A stretch of DNA of 64,000 nt, taken from NCBI GenBank assembly GCA_963825685.1, contig CAWGUD010000037.1, forward strand, positions 83,465 to 147,464, given 5' to 3'. Made by a program: the position numbers and the translations under genes. Positions 39,252-48,544 of the stretch are shown one piece after another. This DNA comes from JAOUEA01 sp963825685. GTDB lineage: Bacteria > Actinomycetota > UBA4738 > HRBIN12. Position 1 is the first letter of the stretch, and the number at the start of each line of letters is the position of its first letter. Below the pieces are notes generated by a model. It saw nothing but the letters and a program-made list of their open reading frames with translations, did not search any database and was not told where the DNA came from.

Positions 39252-40001
39252 TCAGTCCAGGAACTTGTAGCCGAGCCCTCGCACCGTGACCAGGTGGCGA
39301 GGGTCGTGGGGGTCGTCCTCGATCTTCTGGCGGATCCGCTTCACGTGCACGTCCAAGGTCTTCGTGTCGCCGACGTAGTCGGCCCCCCAGACCTCCTCGA
39401 TCAGGAACAGCCGGGTCAGCAACCGGTCCTTGCGACGGAGGAACGCCTCGAGCAGCTCGAACTCCTTGGGCGGGAAACCGACGTTCTCGCCCCGTACGCG
39501 GACCTCGTGCCGGCCGACGTCCATCTCGACCGGACCCCCGCGCACCACGTCCTCGGCGGGCGCAAGCTCGCCCCCCATGCTCGCCCTGCGCAGATGCGCC
39601 CGCACCCGGGAGACGAGCTCCCGCACCGAGAACGGCTTCGTGACGTAGTCGTCGGCACCCAGCTCCAGCCCGGTCACCTTGTCGGCCTCGGAGTCCTTGG
39701 CCGTCACCATGATGATCGGCACGTCGCTCTCGGCCCGGATCGTGCGACAGACGTCGAGTCCCGAGATCTCGGGCAGCATCAGGTCGAGGATCACGAGCGA
39801 CGGCCGCTCCGTCCGGAACCGGTCGATCGCCCGTCGTCCGTCGATCGCGACCGAGACCCGGAACCCCTCGCGTTCGAGGTTGTAGCGGACCGAGTCCGCG
39901 AGCGACTCCTCGTCCTCGACGATCAGGATGTGCGCCGCGGGCTCGGTCGACGCCGGATGACCGACCGGATCATGCGGCCGTTCCTCCGGCATCACGCTCA
40001 C
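39252..40001 (-). CDS. OmpR-type response regulator, RegX3/PhoP-like
   Basis: A 249-residue regulator. Receiver (phosphorylated Asp in VILDLMLPE; Lys in VTKPFS) plus a winged-helix output (DTKTLDVHVKRIRQKI...GLGYKF). It probably answers the divergent sensor kinase and binds the PHO boxes at 44648-44742. GTG start overlaps the phoU stop by 4 bases. Placed in the pst operon rather than beside its kinase, unlike senX3-regX3 in mycobacteria. Confidence 0.88.
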   Translation of the reverse strand: MSVMPEERPHDPVGHPASTEPAAHILIVEDEESLADSVRYNLEREGFRVSVAIDGRRAIDRFRTERPSLVILDLMLPEISGLDVCRTIRAESDVPIIMVTAKDSEADKVTGLELGADDYVTKPFSVRELVSRVRAHLRRASMGGELAPAEDVVRGGPVEMDVGRHEVRVRGENVGFPPKEFELLEAFLRRKDRLLTRLFLIEEVWGADYVGDTKTLDVHVKRIRQKIEDDPHDPRHLVTVRGLGYKFLD

Positions 40002-40678
40002 TCCATCACCACCGGGTGCGATGCGTCGGTGAACTCGCGGAACTCACCGGTCAGCATGAAGCCCACCTGTTCGGCGACGTCGACCGCGTTGTCGCCGACG
40101 CGTTCGAGCGCCCGGCCCGCCATGTTCATGTGCAGGCCCCAGTCGAGCTGGTTCGGGTCGTCGGCGAGCTTCAGGGCTTCGAGGTGCGTCGCACGGTTCA
40201 GGCGGTCGACAGGGTCGTCCATCACCGGCACCTTGAGCGCGAGGTCGAGATCCCGGCGGCCGAACGCCTCCATCGCCGTGCGCACCATCGTGACGACCAG
40301 CGTGCCCATCTCCTCGAGCTGCTGGCGCATCGATTCGCTCCCACGGGCATCCTTCGTGCGCAGGTACATCTTCGCGACGTTCACCGCCTGATCGCCGATG
40401 CGCTCGAGGTGCAGGTCACAGTGCAGGATCGCCGAGATCAAGCGCAGGTCCTCGGCGACCGGTGACTGCAGCGCCAGCATCCGCAGCACGTCGCTGTCGA
40501 TCTTGAGGTAGAGCTCGTCGATCTGGTCGTCGCCGTCGATCACCGCCTGGGCTTTCTCGTCGTCGTGCTGCATCAGGGCTTCGATCGCGCGCTGCACCGC
40601 GGAGCCCGCGAGCTCGCCGAGGCTCAGCAGCTCGAGCTCGGTCTTCTCGAGCTCTTCGTGGAACGTCTCTCTGGTCAT
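39998..40678 (-). CDS. phoU: Phosphate signalling protein PhoU
   Basis: A 226-residue two-bundle PhoU. It conveys the state of the Pst transporter to the sensor kinase and represses the Pho response when phosphate is ample. The two repeats each carry an ER(I/V)GD(Q/N)AV motif (LERIGDQAVNVAK, LERVGDNAVDVAE). ATG overlaps the pstB stop by 4 bases. Confidence 0.94.
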   Translation of the reverse strand: MTRETFHEELEKTELELLSLGELAGSAVQRAIEALMQHDDEKAQAVIDGDDQIDELYLKIDSDVLRMLALQSPVAEDLRLISAILHCDLHLERIGDQAVNVAKMYLRTKDARGSESMRQQLEEMGTLVVTMVRTAMEAFGRRDLDLALKVPVMDDPVDRLNRATHLEALKLADDPNQLDWGLHMNMAGRALERVGDNAVDVAEQVGFMLTGEFREFTDASHPVVME

Positions 40679-41553
40679 CCGAACCGCCCCGTCACGTAGT
40701 CCTCGGTCCGCTGGTCGCTCGGGTTCGTGAAGATCGTCTCGGTCCGGTCGAACTCCACGATCGTGCCGGTGCGGGAGCCGTCGTCGTGCACCTCGACCGT
40801 GAAGAACGCCGTGCGGTCGGAGACGCGCGCGGCCTGCTGCATGTTGTGGGTCACGATCACGATCGTGTAGTCGGCCACGAGCTCCTGCATCAGGTCCTCG
40901 ATCTTCGCGGTGGCGATCGGGTCGAGCGCCGAGCACGGCTCGTCCATCAGGATCACGTCGGGCTTCGTGGCGATCGCCCGGGCGATGCAGAGCCGCTGCT
41001 GCTGACCGCCCGAGAGGGCCAGGCCCGACTCCTTCAGCTTGTCCTTGACCTCGTCCCAGAGGGCGGCCTTGCCCAGGCTCTCCTCGACGAGGTCGTCCAT
41101 GTTGCCCTTGTAGCCGGCGATCTTCGGCCCGAACGCGATGTTGTCGTAGATCGATTTCGGGAACGGGTTCGGCTTCTGGAACACCATGCCGATCCGCCGG
41201 CGCACCTCGACCGGGTCGACCTGCTCGTCGTAGAGATCGACGCCGTGGTAGAGCAGCTTGCCCTCGACCCGAGCACCCTCGATCAGGTCGTTCATACGGT
41301 TGAGGCACCGCAGGAACGTGGTCTTGCCACAGCCCGACGGTCCGATCAGCGCGGTGATCTCGTTCTCCAGGATCGGCAGGTTGATGTCACGGATGGCCCG
41401 GAAGCCGCCGTAGTACACGGCGAGGTCGGTCGTGGAGAACACGACCTCGCGGGCGGCCTCATCGGCTTCGGTGACGACGGACGGCTTCACGATCAGTTGG
41501 GCACCATCATTCGGCGACCGGGGTGTGCTCGCTGTCAGGTCGGTCGTATCCAT
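40675..41553 (-). CDS. pstB: Phosphate ABC transporter ATP-binding protein PstB
   Basis: About 292 residues. Walker A GPSGCGKTT, signature LSGGQQQRLCIARAIA, Walker B VILMDEPCSALDP, and the H-loop VTHNMQQA. The Q-loop is followed by QKPNPFPKSIYDN, typical of PstB. The start at 41553 lies 4 bases past the pstA stop; an in-frame ATG at 41574 would overlap pstA by 17 bases. Confidence 0.94.
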   Translation of the reverse strand: MDTTDLTASTPRSPNDGAQLIVKPSVVTEADEAAREVVFSTTDLAVYYGGFRAIRDINLPILENEITALIGPSGCGKTTFLRCLNRMNDLIEGARVEGKLLYHGVDLYDEQVDPVEVRRRIGMVFQKPNPFPKSIYDNIAFGPKIAGYKGNMDDLVEESLGKAALWDEVKDKLKESGLALSGGQQQRLCIARAIATKPDVILMDEPCSALDPIATAKIEDLMQELVADYTIVIVTHNMQQAARVSDRTAFFTVEVHDDGSRTGTIVEFDRTETIFTNPSDQRTEDYVTGRFG

Positions 41554-41557
41554 GGGG

Positions 41558-42504
41558 TCACCACTTTCGGTCATACCGGTTCCTCAGCAGGATCGCGGCG
41601 AGGTTCACGACGAGGATGATCACGAGGAGCACGACGATCGCCGCCGCCGTGTTGGCCTTCCAGCCATCGCCTGCGAGGCGAGACCACGAGAAGATCTGGG
41701 TGGGAAGGGCGGTGTACTGCCCTTGGAGGATCTCGAGGGGTGATCCGACCGCCGGGGGTCGAGAGGTAGCCGGTGACGGCGCCGACCAGCAGCAGGGGCG
41801 CGGTCTCACCGAACGCGCGAGCCAGGGAGAGGATCACGCCGGTGAAGACGCCCGCGGCCGCGTACGGCATCACGTGGCTGCGCACGACCTCCCAGCGGGT
41901 GGCCCCGACACCGTAGGCGGCCTCCCGGATGCTCTTGGGCACGGCTCGGAGCGCCTCCATCGTGATGAGGATGACGATCGGCAGCACGAGCACCGCCAGG
42001 GTCAGGCCACCGGAGATGTAGCTCCGGCCGAAGGTGTCCGGGCCGGTGATCGCGCGCATGGTCTGCACGAAGACGACGAGCCCGAGGATGCCGTAGACGA
42101 TCGACGGCACACCGGCGAGGTTGCGGATGTTCGTCGTCAGCAGACGGTTGATCCTCGTGTCCTTCGCGTACTCCTGCAGGTAGATCGCCGCAGCGATGCC
42201 GAGAGGCAACGCGACGACAGCCACGAACCCGATCAGGATCAACGATCCGACGATGCCCTGGCGAACGCCCGCCCGACGTGTCGAGGCGGGACACGTTGCT
42301 CGTGAGGAAGTCCACCCCCCGAGTGGAGAGGATCGGCCACGCGTCGCGGAGCGCGGTGCCGAGCAGGACGATGAGGATCGCGAGCGAGAGCAGGAGGGAG
42401 AGCAGGAGCGCCGCCTGGAAGAACCGGCCGTAGAGGTCGCGCTTCTTGCCTTGCAGCGCAAGCTCTACGGTAGCTCTGCACCTGGCGCGTGGGAGCGATC
42501 GCAC
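41558..42504 (-). CDS. pstA: Phosphate ABC transporter permease PstA, two frameshifts
   Basis: About 314 residues after repair. Six-helix permease of the phosphate importer. The conserved EAAYGVGATRWEVV loop (EAA motif, coupling to PstB) and LARAFGETAPLLLVGA are visible. Net +1 shifts near 42273 and 41752. Start GTG 42504, 3 bases after the pstC stop; an ATG at 42508 overlaps that stop and would need another shift. Confidence 0.9.
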
Positions 42505-42507
42505 CCA

Positions 42508-43453
42508 TCAGTAGTCCTTCCGAACCCGACGGACGTACCGCTCCGACAGGACGTTCAGGAGCCAGGGTGATGGCGAACAGCAGGACGCCGACGAAGTACA
42601 GGGAGTCGAACGGATTCACGCCCGTCGTGCTCTTCACCTGGTCGGATCCGATCGCGAGCGACGAGATCGCACCGGTCATCGTCTGACCGGGCACGAGCGG
42701 GTTCCAATGGCGAGACGCGCCGCTCGTCGCGCCGGCCGCGATCGCGACCACCATGGTCTCCCCGACCGCCCGCGAGAACCCGAGGATCAATGCCGCGACG
42801 ATGCCGGAGACCGCTGCCGGGAAGACGACCTTCGTGGTCACGGTCCGGCGACGTGCGCCGATACCGTAGGCGGCTTCGCGCAGCGCGTTGGGCACGGCGT
42901 ACATCGCGTCCTCGGCGACCGACGCGACGAGTGGGATCGTGAGGATCCCGACACCGATCCCCGCCGCCATGATCGTGAATGTGCTGGTGGCCGAGAACAG
43001 TGGCTGCACGATCGCGGGGTTGATGACCTGGAGCGCGAAGTAGCCGAGGACCACGCTGGGGATGCCCGCGAGCGTCTCGAGGATCGGCTTGAGCTTGCGT
43101 CGGGTCTTCGGATCCGCGTACTCCGAGAGGTACATCGCGGCCCCGAGACCGAGCGGGGCTGCGATCACCATCGCGATCACTGACACGAGCAAGGTGCCGA
43201 TGAAGATCGTGGGGACGTCGAACTCGCCCGACCGAGGGAACCATCCCGTCGTCCAGAGCTGGCCGAGATCGATCGTCGTCAGGAACGCGATCGTCTCCTG
43301 CATCAAGGCCACTACGATCGCGAGGCTCACCACCATGCAGACGATCGCGGTGGACATCAGGAAGTAGCGGATGAAGCCTTCCTTGCGTTGCCGTCGTGAG
43401 CTGCCCTGCAGAGAGCGGATCGACAGCCCAACGTCCCCGGTCGTCTTGGCCAT
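42508..43453 (-). CDS. pstC: Phosphate ABC transporter permease PstC, one frameshift
   Basis: About 314 residues after repair. Permease partner of PstA with the EAAYGIGARRRTVTTKVVFPAA coupling loop and SRAVGETMVVAIAAG. A net +1 near 42562 affects only the last ~19 residues (SERYVRRVRKDY end). Separated from pstS by 90 bases containing a hairpin (43493-43523). Confidence 0.92.
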
Positions 43454-43492
43454 GGCGGTGGCTACCTTACCCTTCGGTTCCCGCTCGGGTGA

Positions 43493-43523
43493 AGGGCCGG
43501 GCGACGCGACGCCGCCCGGCCCT
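43493..43523. terminator. Intercistronic hairpin between pstS and pstC
   Basis: Perfect 11-bp stem (AGGGCCGGGCG) with a 9-base loop. Downstream of pstS on the minus strand. It may partly stop transcription or protect the pstS mRNA 3' end, giving more PstS than permease. Confidence 0.65.
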
Positions 43524-43543
43524 CGCTCCCTCGAACCTGCTCC

Positions 43544-44577
43544 TCACGCAGCGGCTGATTCCCACGCGGTGCGGGTTGCCTCGATGCGATCGCTCGGGAG
43601 GGCGATGTAGCCCACCTCCTCGACCAGCGAGGTCATGGCCTCGTCGCTCACGTAGTAGTCGACGTACGCCGCGACCTCGGGCCGCGCCGCTGCCTCCGCG
43701 CTCACGTAGATGAAGAGCGAGCGCGAGAGCGGATAGGAGCCGTCGGAAACGGTCTCCGCGCTCGGGGCAACGCATCCGTCGCCGCCGTCGATCTCGAGCT
43801 CCTTGATCGCGTCACCGGCCTCCTCGGCGAAGGCGAAGCCGACGAATCCGAGCGCGCTCGGGGAGCCCTCCATCGCGGTGATGATCACGTTGTCGTTCGG
43901 CGACGCCTGGTAGTCCTTCCGCAGGGTCTCCCAGTCGTCCTCGGGGAGCCCCTGCGCCTCGGCGATGTCGGGGATGCCCGACAGTTCGATGAAGGCATCG
44001 TAGGTGCCCGACTCGTCGCCCGGTGCCGTGATCTCGAGCGGCGCGTCCGGGAAGCCGCCGTTGCCGCCGACCTCCGTCGCGAGCGAGTCGGCCCCGTTCC
44101 AGGTGTCGATGCCCTCGGATTCGGGTCCGAACAGCGCGTACATGTCACCGTTGTTCAGGCAGGTGACGGCCGTGTTCTCCGGGTTCGTCATCACCGTCAG
44201 GCCGTCGAGCGCCACCTCGAGCTCGGTGTACTCGATGCCGTTCTTCTCGCAGAGCTTGACCTCGTCCTCCTCGATCGGCCGGGAGGCGTCGGAGATGTCG
44301 GTCTCGCCGTTGCAGAACAGCTCGAACCCGTCGCCCGTGCCCGGACCGTCGACGCTGATCGCGACGTCGGGGTTAGTCTCGTTGAAGATCTCGGCGACCA
44401 CCGATGAGACGGCTCGACCGTCGACGATCCGGAGATCACGATCGAACCCGAGACGCCCTCATCGGGTTCCTCGCCTCCATCCCCCCCACCGTTGTCGTCG
44501 CCGCCGCACGCCGCCGCGACCAGCGACAACGCGAGCAGACCTGCGAGCAGACCTGCGTGCTTCCTGAACTTCCTCAT
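43544..44577 (-). CDS. pstS: Phosphate-binding lipoprotein PstS, one frameshift
   Basis: About 344 residues after repair. Lipoprotein signal with AAAC lipobox, a Gly/Asp-rich linker, then the phosphate-binding fold: SGSSTVEP at the start, NGETDISDASRPI and APGDESGTYDAF. It captures phosphate outside the membrane for PstCAB. A missing base near 44410 splits the start from the rest. The ATG follows GAGGAGGGGG. The PHO-box repeats lie upstream. Confidence 0.93.
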
Positions 44578-44647
44578 CGACCCCCTCCTCGGAGTGTCAT
44601 GTCGAGGCGACACTAGGCAGGGTGGGTGGACGGACGATTGCCCTGAA

Positions 44648-44665
44648 GTGAACGCTCGGTGAACG
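44648..44665. promoter_or_regulatory. PHO-box-like direct repeat, pair 1
   Basis: GTGAACG at 44648 and 44659, 11 bases apart (reverse CGTTCAC). The spacing and the GTTCAC core match the actinobacterial PHO box. Confidence 0.7.
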
Positions 44666-44724
44666 ACCTGAGGGGCCTCTCCGGCAGCGATCCCCAGGGC
44701 GGGTGACGGATCGGGCACATGGAG

Positions 44725-44742
44725 GTGAACGGGCGGTGAACG
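44725..44742. promoter_or_regulatory. PHO-box-like direct repeat, pair 2
   Basis: GTGAACGGGCG repeated exactly, at 44725 and 44736, 11 bases apart. It sits just upstream of the phoR-like -10 element, between pstS and the kinase. Confidence 0.75.
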
Positions 44743-44768
44743 GGCGTCGAACCGATGAACGCCCTGCG

Positions 44769-44774
44769 TATGCT
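44769..44774 (+). promoter_or_regulatory. -10 element (TATGCT) for the sensor kinase
   Basis: TATGCT, then 10 bases, then the ATG at 44785. It supports 44785 over an in-frame ATG at 44755, which lies upstream of the element. Confidence 0.5.
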
Positions 44775-44784
44775 CCCGTTCGAC

Positions 44785-45934
44785 ATGGATACGGGCACGA
44801 TCGTGGTCGCGGTGCTCGGCATCGTCGCCGTGGGCGGCCTGGGGGCGCTCCTCGCCCTCGCGGTGACGAGGGCGAAGGTCGAGGAAGCTCGTCGTCGCGC
44901 AGACTCGGCTTCGGTGGAGCTCGCCCGCCGAGAGGAGTCGGCCCGCGAGCAGCGGGCCGTGCAGGACCTGATCCTCGACTCGATGCAGGAGGGCGTGCTC
45001 CTGCTGGACCCCAAGCTCGACACCGCGTTCGCCAACGCTGCTCTCGAACGGCATCTCGGCAGCCGGCCGCCGTCGGTGGCCCAGCTGTATCCGATGGATC
45101 TGAGGGAAGCCGTCAGGCAGGTCGCCTCGTCGTCCGTCGCGATGACGGTCGAGGTCGAACGAGCTGCACCCTCGCGCTGGCTGCGAGTGACGGCGACACC
45201 CGCGGGTGAGGGATCCGTCCTCGTCGTCGTGTCCGATATCACCGACGCACGGCGCGTCGAAGCGGTCCGTCGCGACTTCGTCGCCAATGCGTCCCACGAG
45301 CTCAAGACGCCCGCGGCATCGATCCAAGCGGCCGCCGAGACGCTGCGCTCGGTCGCCGAGGACGACCCCGAGGCCGTGCCGCGCTTCGCCGTTCAGCTCG
45401 AACGCGAGGCGCTCAGGCTCTCGCGGATCGTCGCCGACCTCCTCGACCTCTCTCGGCTCGAATCCGGGAGCGAGCTGAACGAGCGGGTCCGGCTCGATGC
45501 CCTCGTCCGCGAGGATGCCGAGCGGTACGAGGACCAAGCTCGCGAGGCGAGCGTGCGACTGACGGTCGACGCGGAGGCGGCGGCGACCGTCCGCGGTGCC
45601 GCCCGCGATCTCTCCCTGCTGGTGCGCAACCTGATCGACAACGCGATCCGCTACACGCGGCCCGGGGGGACCGTCGATGTCCGGGTGAGCCGAACGATCC
45701 GGCGAGGTGGAACTCACCGTCTGCGACTCCGGGGTCGGGATCCCCGTTCGCGACCTCCCGCGGGTCTTCGAGCGCTTCTACCGGGTCGACCGGGCGAGGT
45801 CCAGAGAGACGGGCGGGACGGGACTCGGCCTCTCGATCGTGCGCCACGTCGCGGAGAACCACGGCGGATCGGTCTCCGTGACCAGTGAACTCGGCGTCGG
45901 CTCGACGTTCACCGTGCAGCTACCCTCGGCCTGA
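44785..45934 (+). CDS. phoR: SenX3/PhoR-like phosphate sensor histidine kinase, one frameshift
   Basis: About 382 residues after repair. One N-terminal membrane helix (IVVAVLGIVAVGGLGALLAL), a PAS-like domain, HisKA with NASHELKTPAAS, and HATPase with DNAIRYTRPGG, DSGVGIP and GTGLGLSIV. It probably phosphorylates the RegX3-like regulator when phosphate is low, under PhoU control. Net +1 at 45699-45700 (CC). The gene is divergent from the pst operon across the PHO boxes. The symbol is by context; senX3 is the mycobacterial name. Confidence 0.87.
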
Positions 45935-46004
45935 CGGACCGAACGACCGACCACCGGGCCGATCCCGGGTCGGCGATGGGCGCCGACCGTATGCTGCGCT
46001 CTCG

Positions 46005-46697
46005 ATGACGACGTTGCTCCTCGTGCGCCACGGACTCACCGCCCAGACCGGGCGCGTGCTTTACGGCCAGACCCGCGGCATCGGCCTCGACGACCGCGGG
46101 TTGGCGCAGGCAGAGCAGTTGGCGCGGCGACTCGCCCCGCTGAGGCCCACCGCGATCTACTCCAGCCCGCTCGAGCGATGCGTCGAGACGGTGCAGCCGC
46201 TCGCGGCGGCGTGCCGGCTCACGGTCGTCGAGCGCGACGATCTGATCGAGATGCACGCAGGCTCGTGGACCGGCAAGCCGCTCGCGCGCCTGCGTCGCAC
46301 GAAGGCGTGGGGCGAGGTGCAGCAGCGCCCCGAGGCGTTCCGGTTCCCAGGGGGCGGCGAGAGCTTCGAGGAAGCCCGCGCTCGCGCGATCGGCGAGCTG
46401 CAGGCGATCGCGAGACGGCATCGTCGGGGCCGCGTCGTCGTGGCGACCCACGGCGACATCGTGCGCGTGATGCTCGCCGACCTCGCCGGGGCTCCACTCG
46501 CACGGTTCCAGCGCATCGTCGTGGATACGGCGTCGGTCTCGGTCGTGATGCTCGAACGGGACGGCACCCCTCGGGTGCTCCTCGTGAACGACACGGGCGA
46601 TCTGAGCCGATTCGCCCCCGGCGGCGGCACCCCCGTCTGGGAGGCCGCGACCCCGTCGCGAGCCGACCGGCGCTCGGAAGGGAACCTGCGAGGATAG
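46005..46697 (+). CDS. Histidine-phosphatase family protein (MSMEG_4193 type)
   Basis: A 230-residue phosphoglycerate-mutase-fold protein: LLLVRHGLTAQTGR (phosphorylated His), YSSPLERCVETVQPL and VVVATHGDIVRVML. First of a three-gene unit, phosphatase / DUF3090 / SCO1664-like, that is conserved across actinobacteria. The reaction is not known. TATGCT is 9 bases before the ATG. Confidence 0.85.
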   Translation: MTTLLLVRHGLTAQTGRVLYGQTRGIGLDDRGLAQAEQLARRLAPLRPTAIYSSPLERCVETVQPLAAACRLTVVERDDLIEMHAGSWTGKPLARLRRTKAWGEVQQRPEAFRFPGGGESFEEARARAIGELQAIARRHRRGRVVVATHGDIVRVMLADLAGAPLARFQRIVVDTASVSVVMLERDGTPRVLLVNDTGDLSRFAPGGGTPVWEAATPSRADRRSEGNLRG

Positions 46698-46702
46698 GCC
46701 GC

Positions 46703-47242
46703 ATGGACCTCGGCCCCGTCGACCGCATCACCGCCGGCACGATCGGCGAGCCGGGATCCCGCACGTTCTACCTGCAGGCTCGGGCGCGAGATCAGCTGGT
46801 GACGGTCGTCGTGGAGAAGCAGCAGGTGCAGCTGCTGTCGGCCTCCATCCTCGAGCTCCTCGCCGATCTGGAGCTCGAGACCGGTGTCGGCCCGAGCGAC
46901 GACGAGCTCGGCCTCGAGGACCCGGTCGACCCGATGTGGCGCGCCGGCAGGCTCTCGATCGGCTACGACCACGACCGGCAGCTCTTCGTGCTCGAGATCG
47001 AGGAGTCGCTGCCGGAGACCGAGCCGGAGACCGAGGGAGACGAGCCTCCCTCGATACTCGACGGCGCCGCCGAGCCGGAGGTGGTCCAGCTCGCTGCCAC
47101 CCGGGAACAGATGTTCGCCCTCTCGCGCTACGGCGCGGCCGTCGCCGAGCAGGGCCGTCCGACGTGTCAGTTCTGCGGGAACCCGATCGATGCGGAGGGC
47201 CATGCGTGTCCCGCGATGAACGGCCACTCGAAGCGGAACTGA
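46703..47242 (+). CDS. DUF3090 protein with C-terminal zinc-ribbon-like motif
   Basis: A 179-residue actinobacterial conserved protein, in order behind the phosphatase (5-base gap). The C-terminus has CQFCGNPIDAEGHACP, a probable metal site. The middle carries an acidic linker (ETEPETEGDEPP). Function unknown. It overlaps the next gene by about 37 bases in another frame. Confidence 0.85.
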   Translation: MDLGPVDRITAGTIGEPGSRTFYLQARARDQLVTVVVEKQQVQLLSASILELLADLELETGVGPSDDELGLEDPVDPMWRAGRLSIGYDHDRQLFVLEIEESLPETEPETEGDEPPSILDGAAEPEVVQLAATREQMFALSRYGAAVAEQGRPTCQFCGNPIDAEGHACPAMNGHSKRN

Positions 47243-47956
47243 CGGCCGCGGGCGTCCCGCCGGCGATCGGGAGCGGTGCCCTCGAGCTGCTCGGCCTGCT
47301 GCCGAACTCGTCGAACTACACGTTCCTCGCGCGCGCCTCGGCGCCCGACGGCGACCAGGTCCTGGCCGTGTACAAGCCACACCGCGGCGAGAGTCCCCTC
47401 TGGGACTTCCCCGCCGGATCGCTCGGGCGGCGCGAGGTCGCCGCCTTCCTCGTCGCTGCCGCGCTCGGCTGGCCCAACGTGCCGCCCACCGTGCTCCGGG
47501 AAGGGCCCGAGGGAGCGGGGTCGGTGCAGCTGTTCGTTCCGTTCGAGCCGCAGGAGCACTACTTCACGCTGCAGGACCGCTTCCCCGACGCGTTCCGCGA
47601 GATCGCGGTGTTCGACCTCGTGGTGAACAACGCCGACCGCAAGGGCGGGCACTGCCTGCTGGGCGAGGACGGCCGCATCTGGGCGATCGACCACGGGGTC
47701 TGCTTCCACGAGGAACCGAAGCTGCGCACCGTGATCTGGGAGTACATGGACGAGCCGATCCCACACGATGCTCGTCGACCGGCTCGGGGCCTTCGGCGAA
47801 GCGCTGACCGAGGGTGCTTCCCCGCGCGAGCAGCTGGGCACGCTGCTCTCCGACGAGGAGGTCGCCGCACTGGGACGCCGCGTCGACGCCGTCGTGGCCC
47901 GGCCGGTGTTCCCCTCGCCGATCGGGGAACGGCCCTACCCCTGGCCCCCCGTGTGA
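47206..47956 (+). CDS. SCO1664-family protein (kinase-like fold), one frameshift
   Basis: About 249 residues after repair. Third member of the trio. It shows PI3/4-kinase-like text (VLAVYKPHRGESPLWDF as an ATP-site Lys region, FDLVVNNADRKGGHCLL as the catalytic D/N loop and WAIDHGVCFH as the metal motif), so it may be a phosphotransferase. GTG start at 47206 inside DUF3090. Net +1 at 47760-47762 (CCC). Confidence 0.82.
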
Positions 47957-47966
47957 CCGCGCGGCG

Positions 47967-48492
47967 ATGAACGCGTTGCGCCACCGCACCGTGCCCACCC
48001 CGATCGGCGCGCTCACGATCGTCGGCTCCGCTCGCGGGGTGGTGGCGACGATCTTCGACGACGATCGGGGCCACGAACTGGAGGGCATCGAGCGATGGTT
48101 CGCGCAACGACCGGGCGCGGCCGGCGACGGCTCGGCAGCCGGGGCGGTCGTGGCGTCAGCGCAGCGGGAGGCCCGAGGCTACTTCGCCGGCCGCACGCGA
48201 GGTGCTGTCGGTGCCGCCGGACCTCTCCCTCGTGGGCGAGGGGTTCGGACGCCGGGTGCTCGAGGTCGTCGCCACGATCCCCTTCGGCGAGCTCTGGACC
48301 TACGGCGACGTCGCCGGCATGGCGGGGAGCCCACGAGCCGCGCGCGCCGCCGGGAGCGCGCTCGCGGGCTGCCCGATCGAGCTCTTCGTGCCGTGCCACC
48401 GGGTGGTGCACGCCGGCGGCACGATCGGCGGGTACGGGCGCCACGAGGACCGCAAGCGGTGGCTCCTGCGCCACGAGGGCTCGGTGCCATGA
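47967..48492 (+). CDS. ogt: Methylated-DNA--protein-cysteine methyltransferase Ogt, one frameshift
   Basis: About 174 residues after repair. Suicide repair of O6-alkylguanine. Methyl-acceptor Cys in FVPCHRVVHAGG and the wing VGIPFGELWTYGDVA region. Net +1 at 48191-48192 (CC). It starts 10 bases after the preceding gene, so is likely in the same transcript. Confidence 0.88.
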
Positions 48493-48544
48493 GCGCGCTG
48501 GAGGAAGCCGGTCGTTCGAACGCCCGTGCGAGAGGATGGACTCG

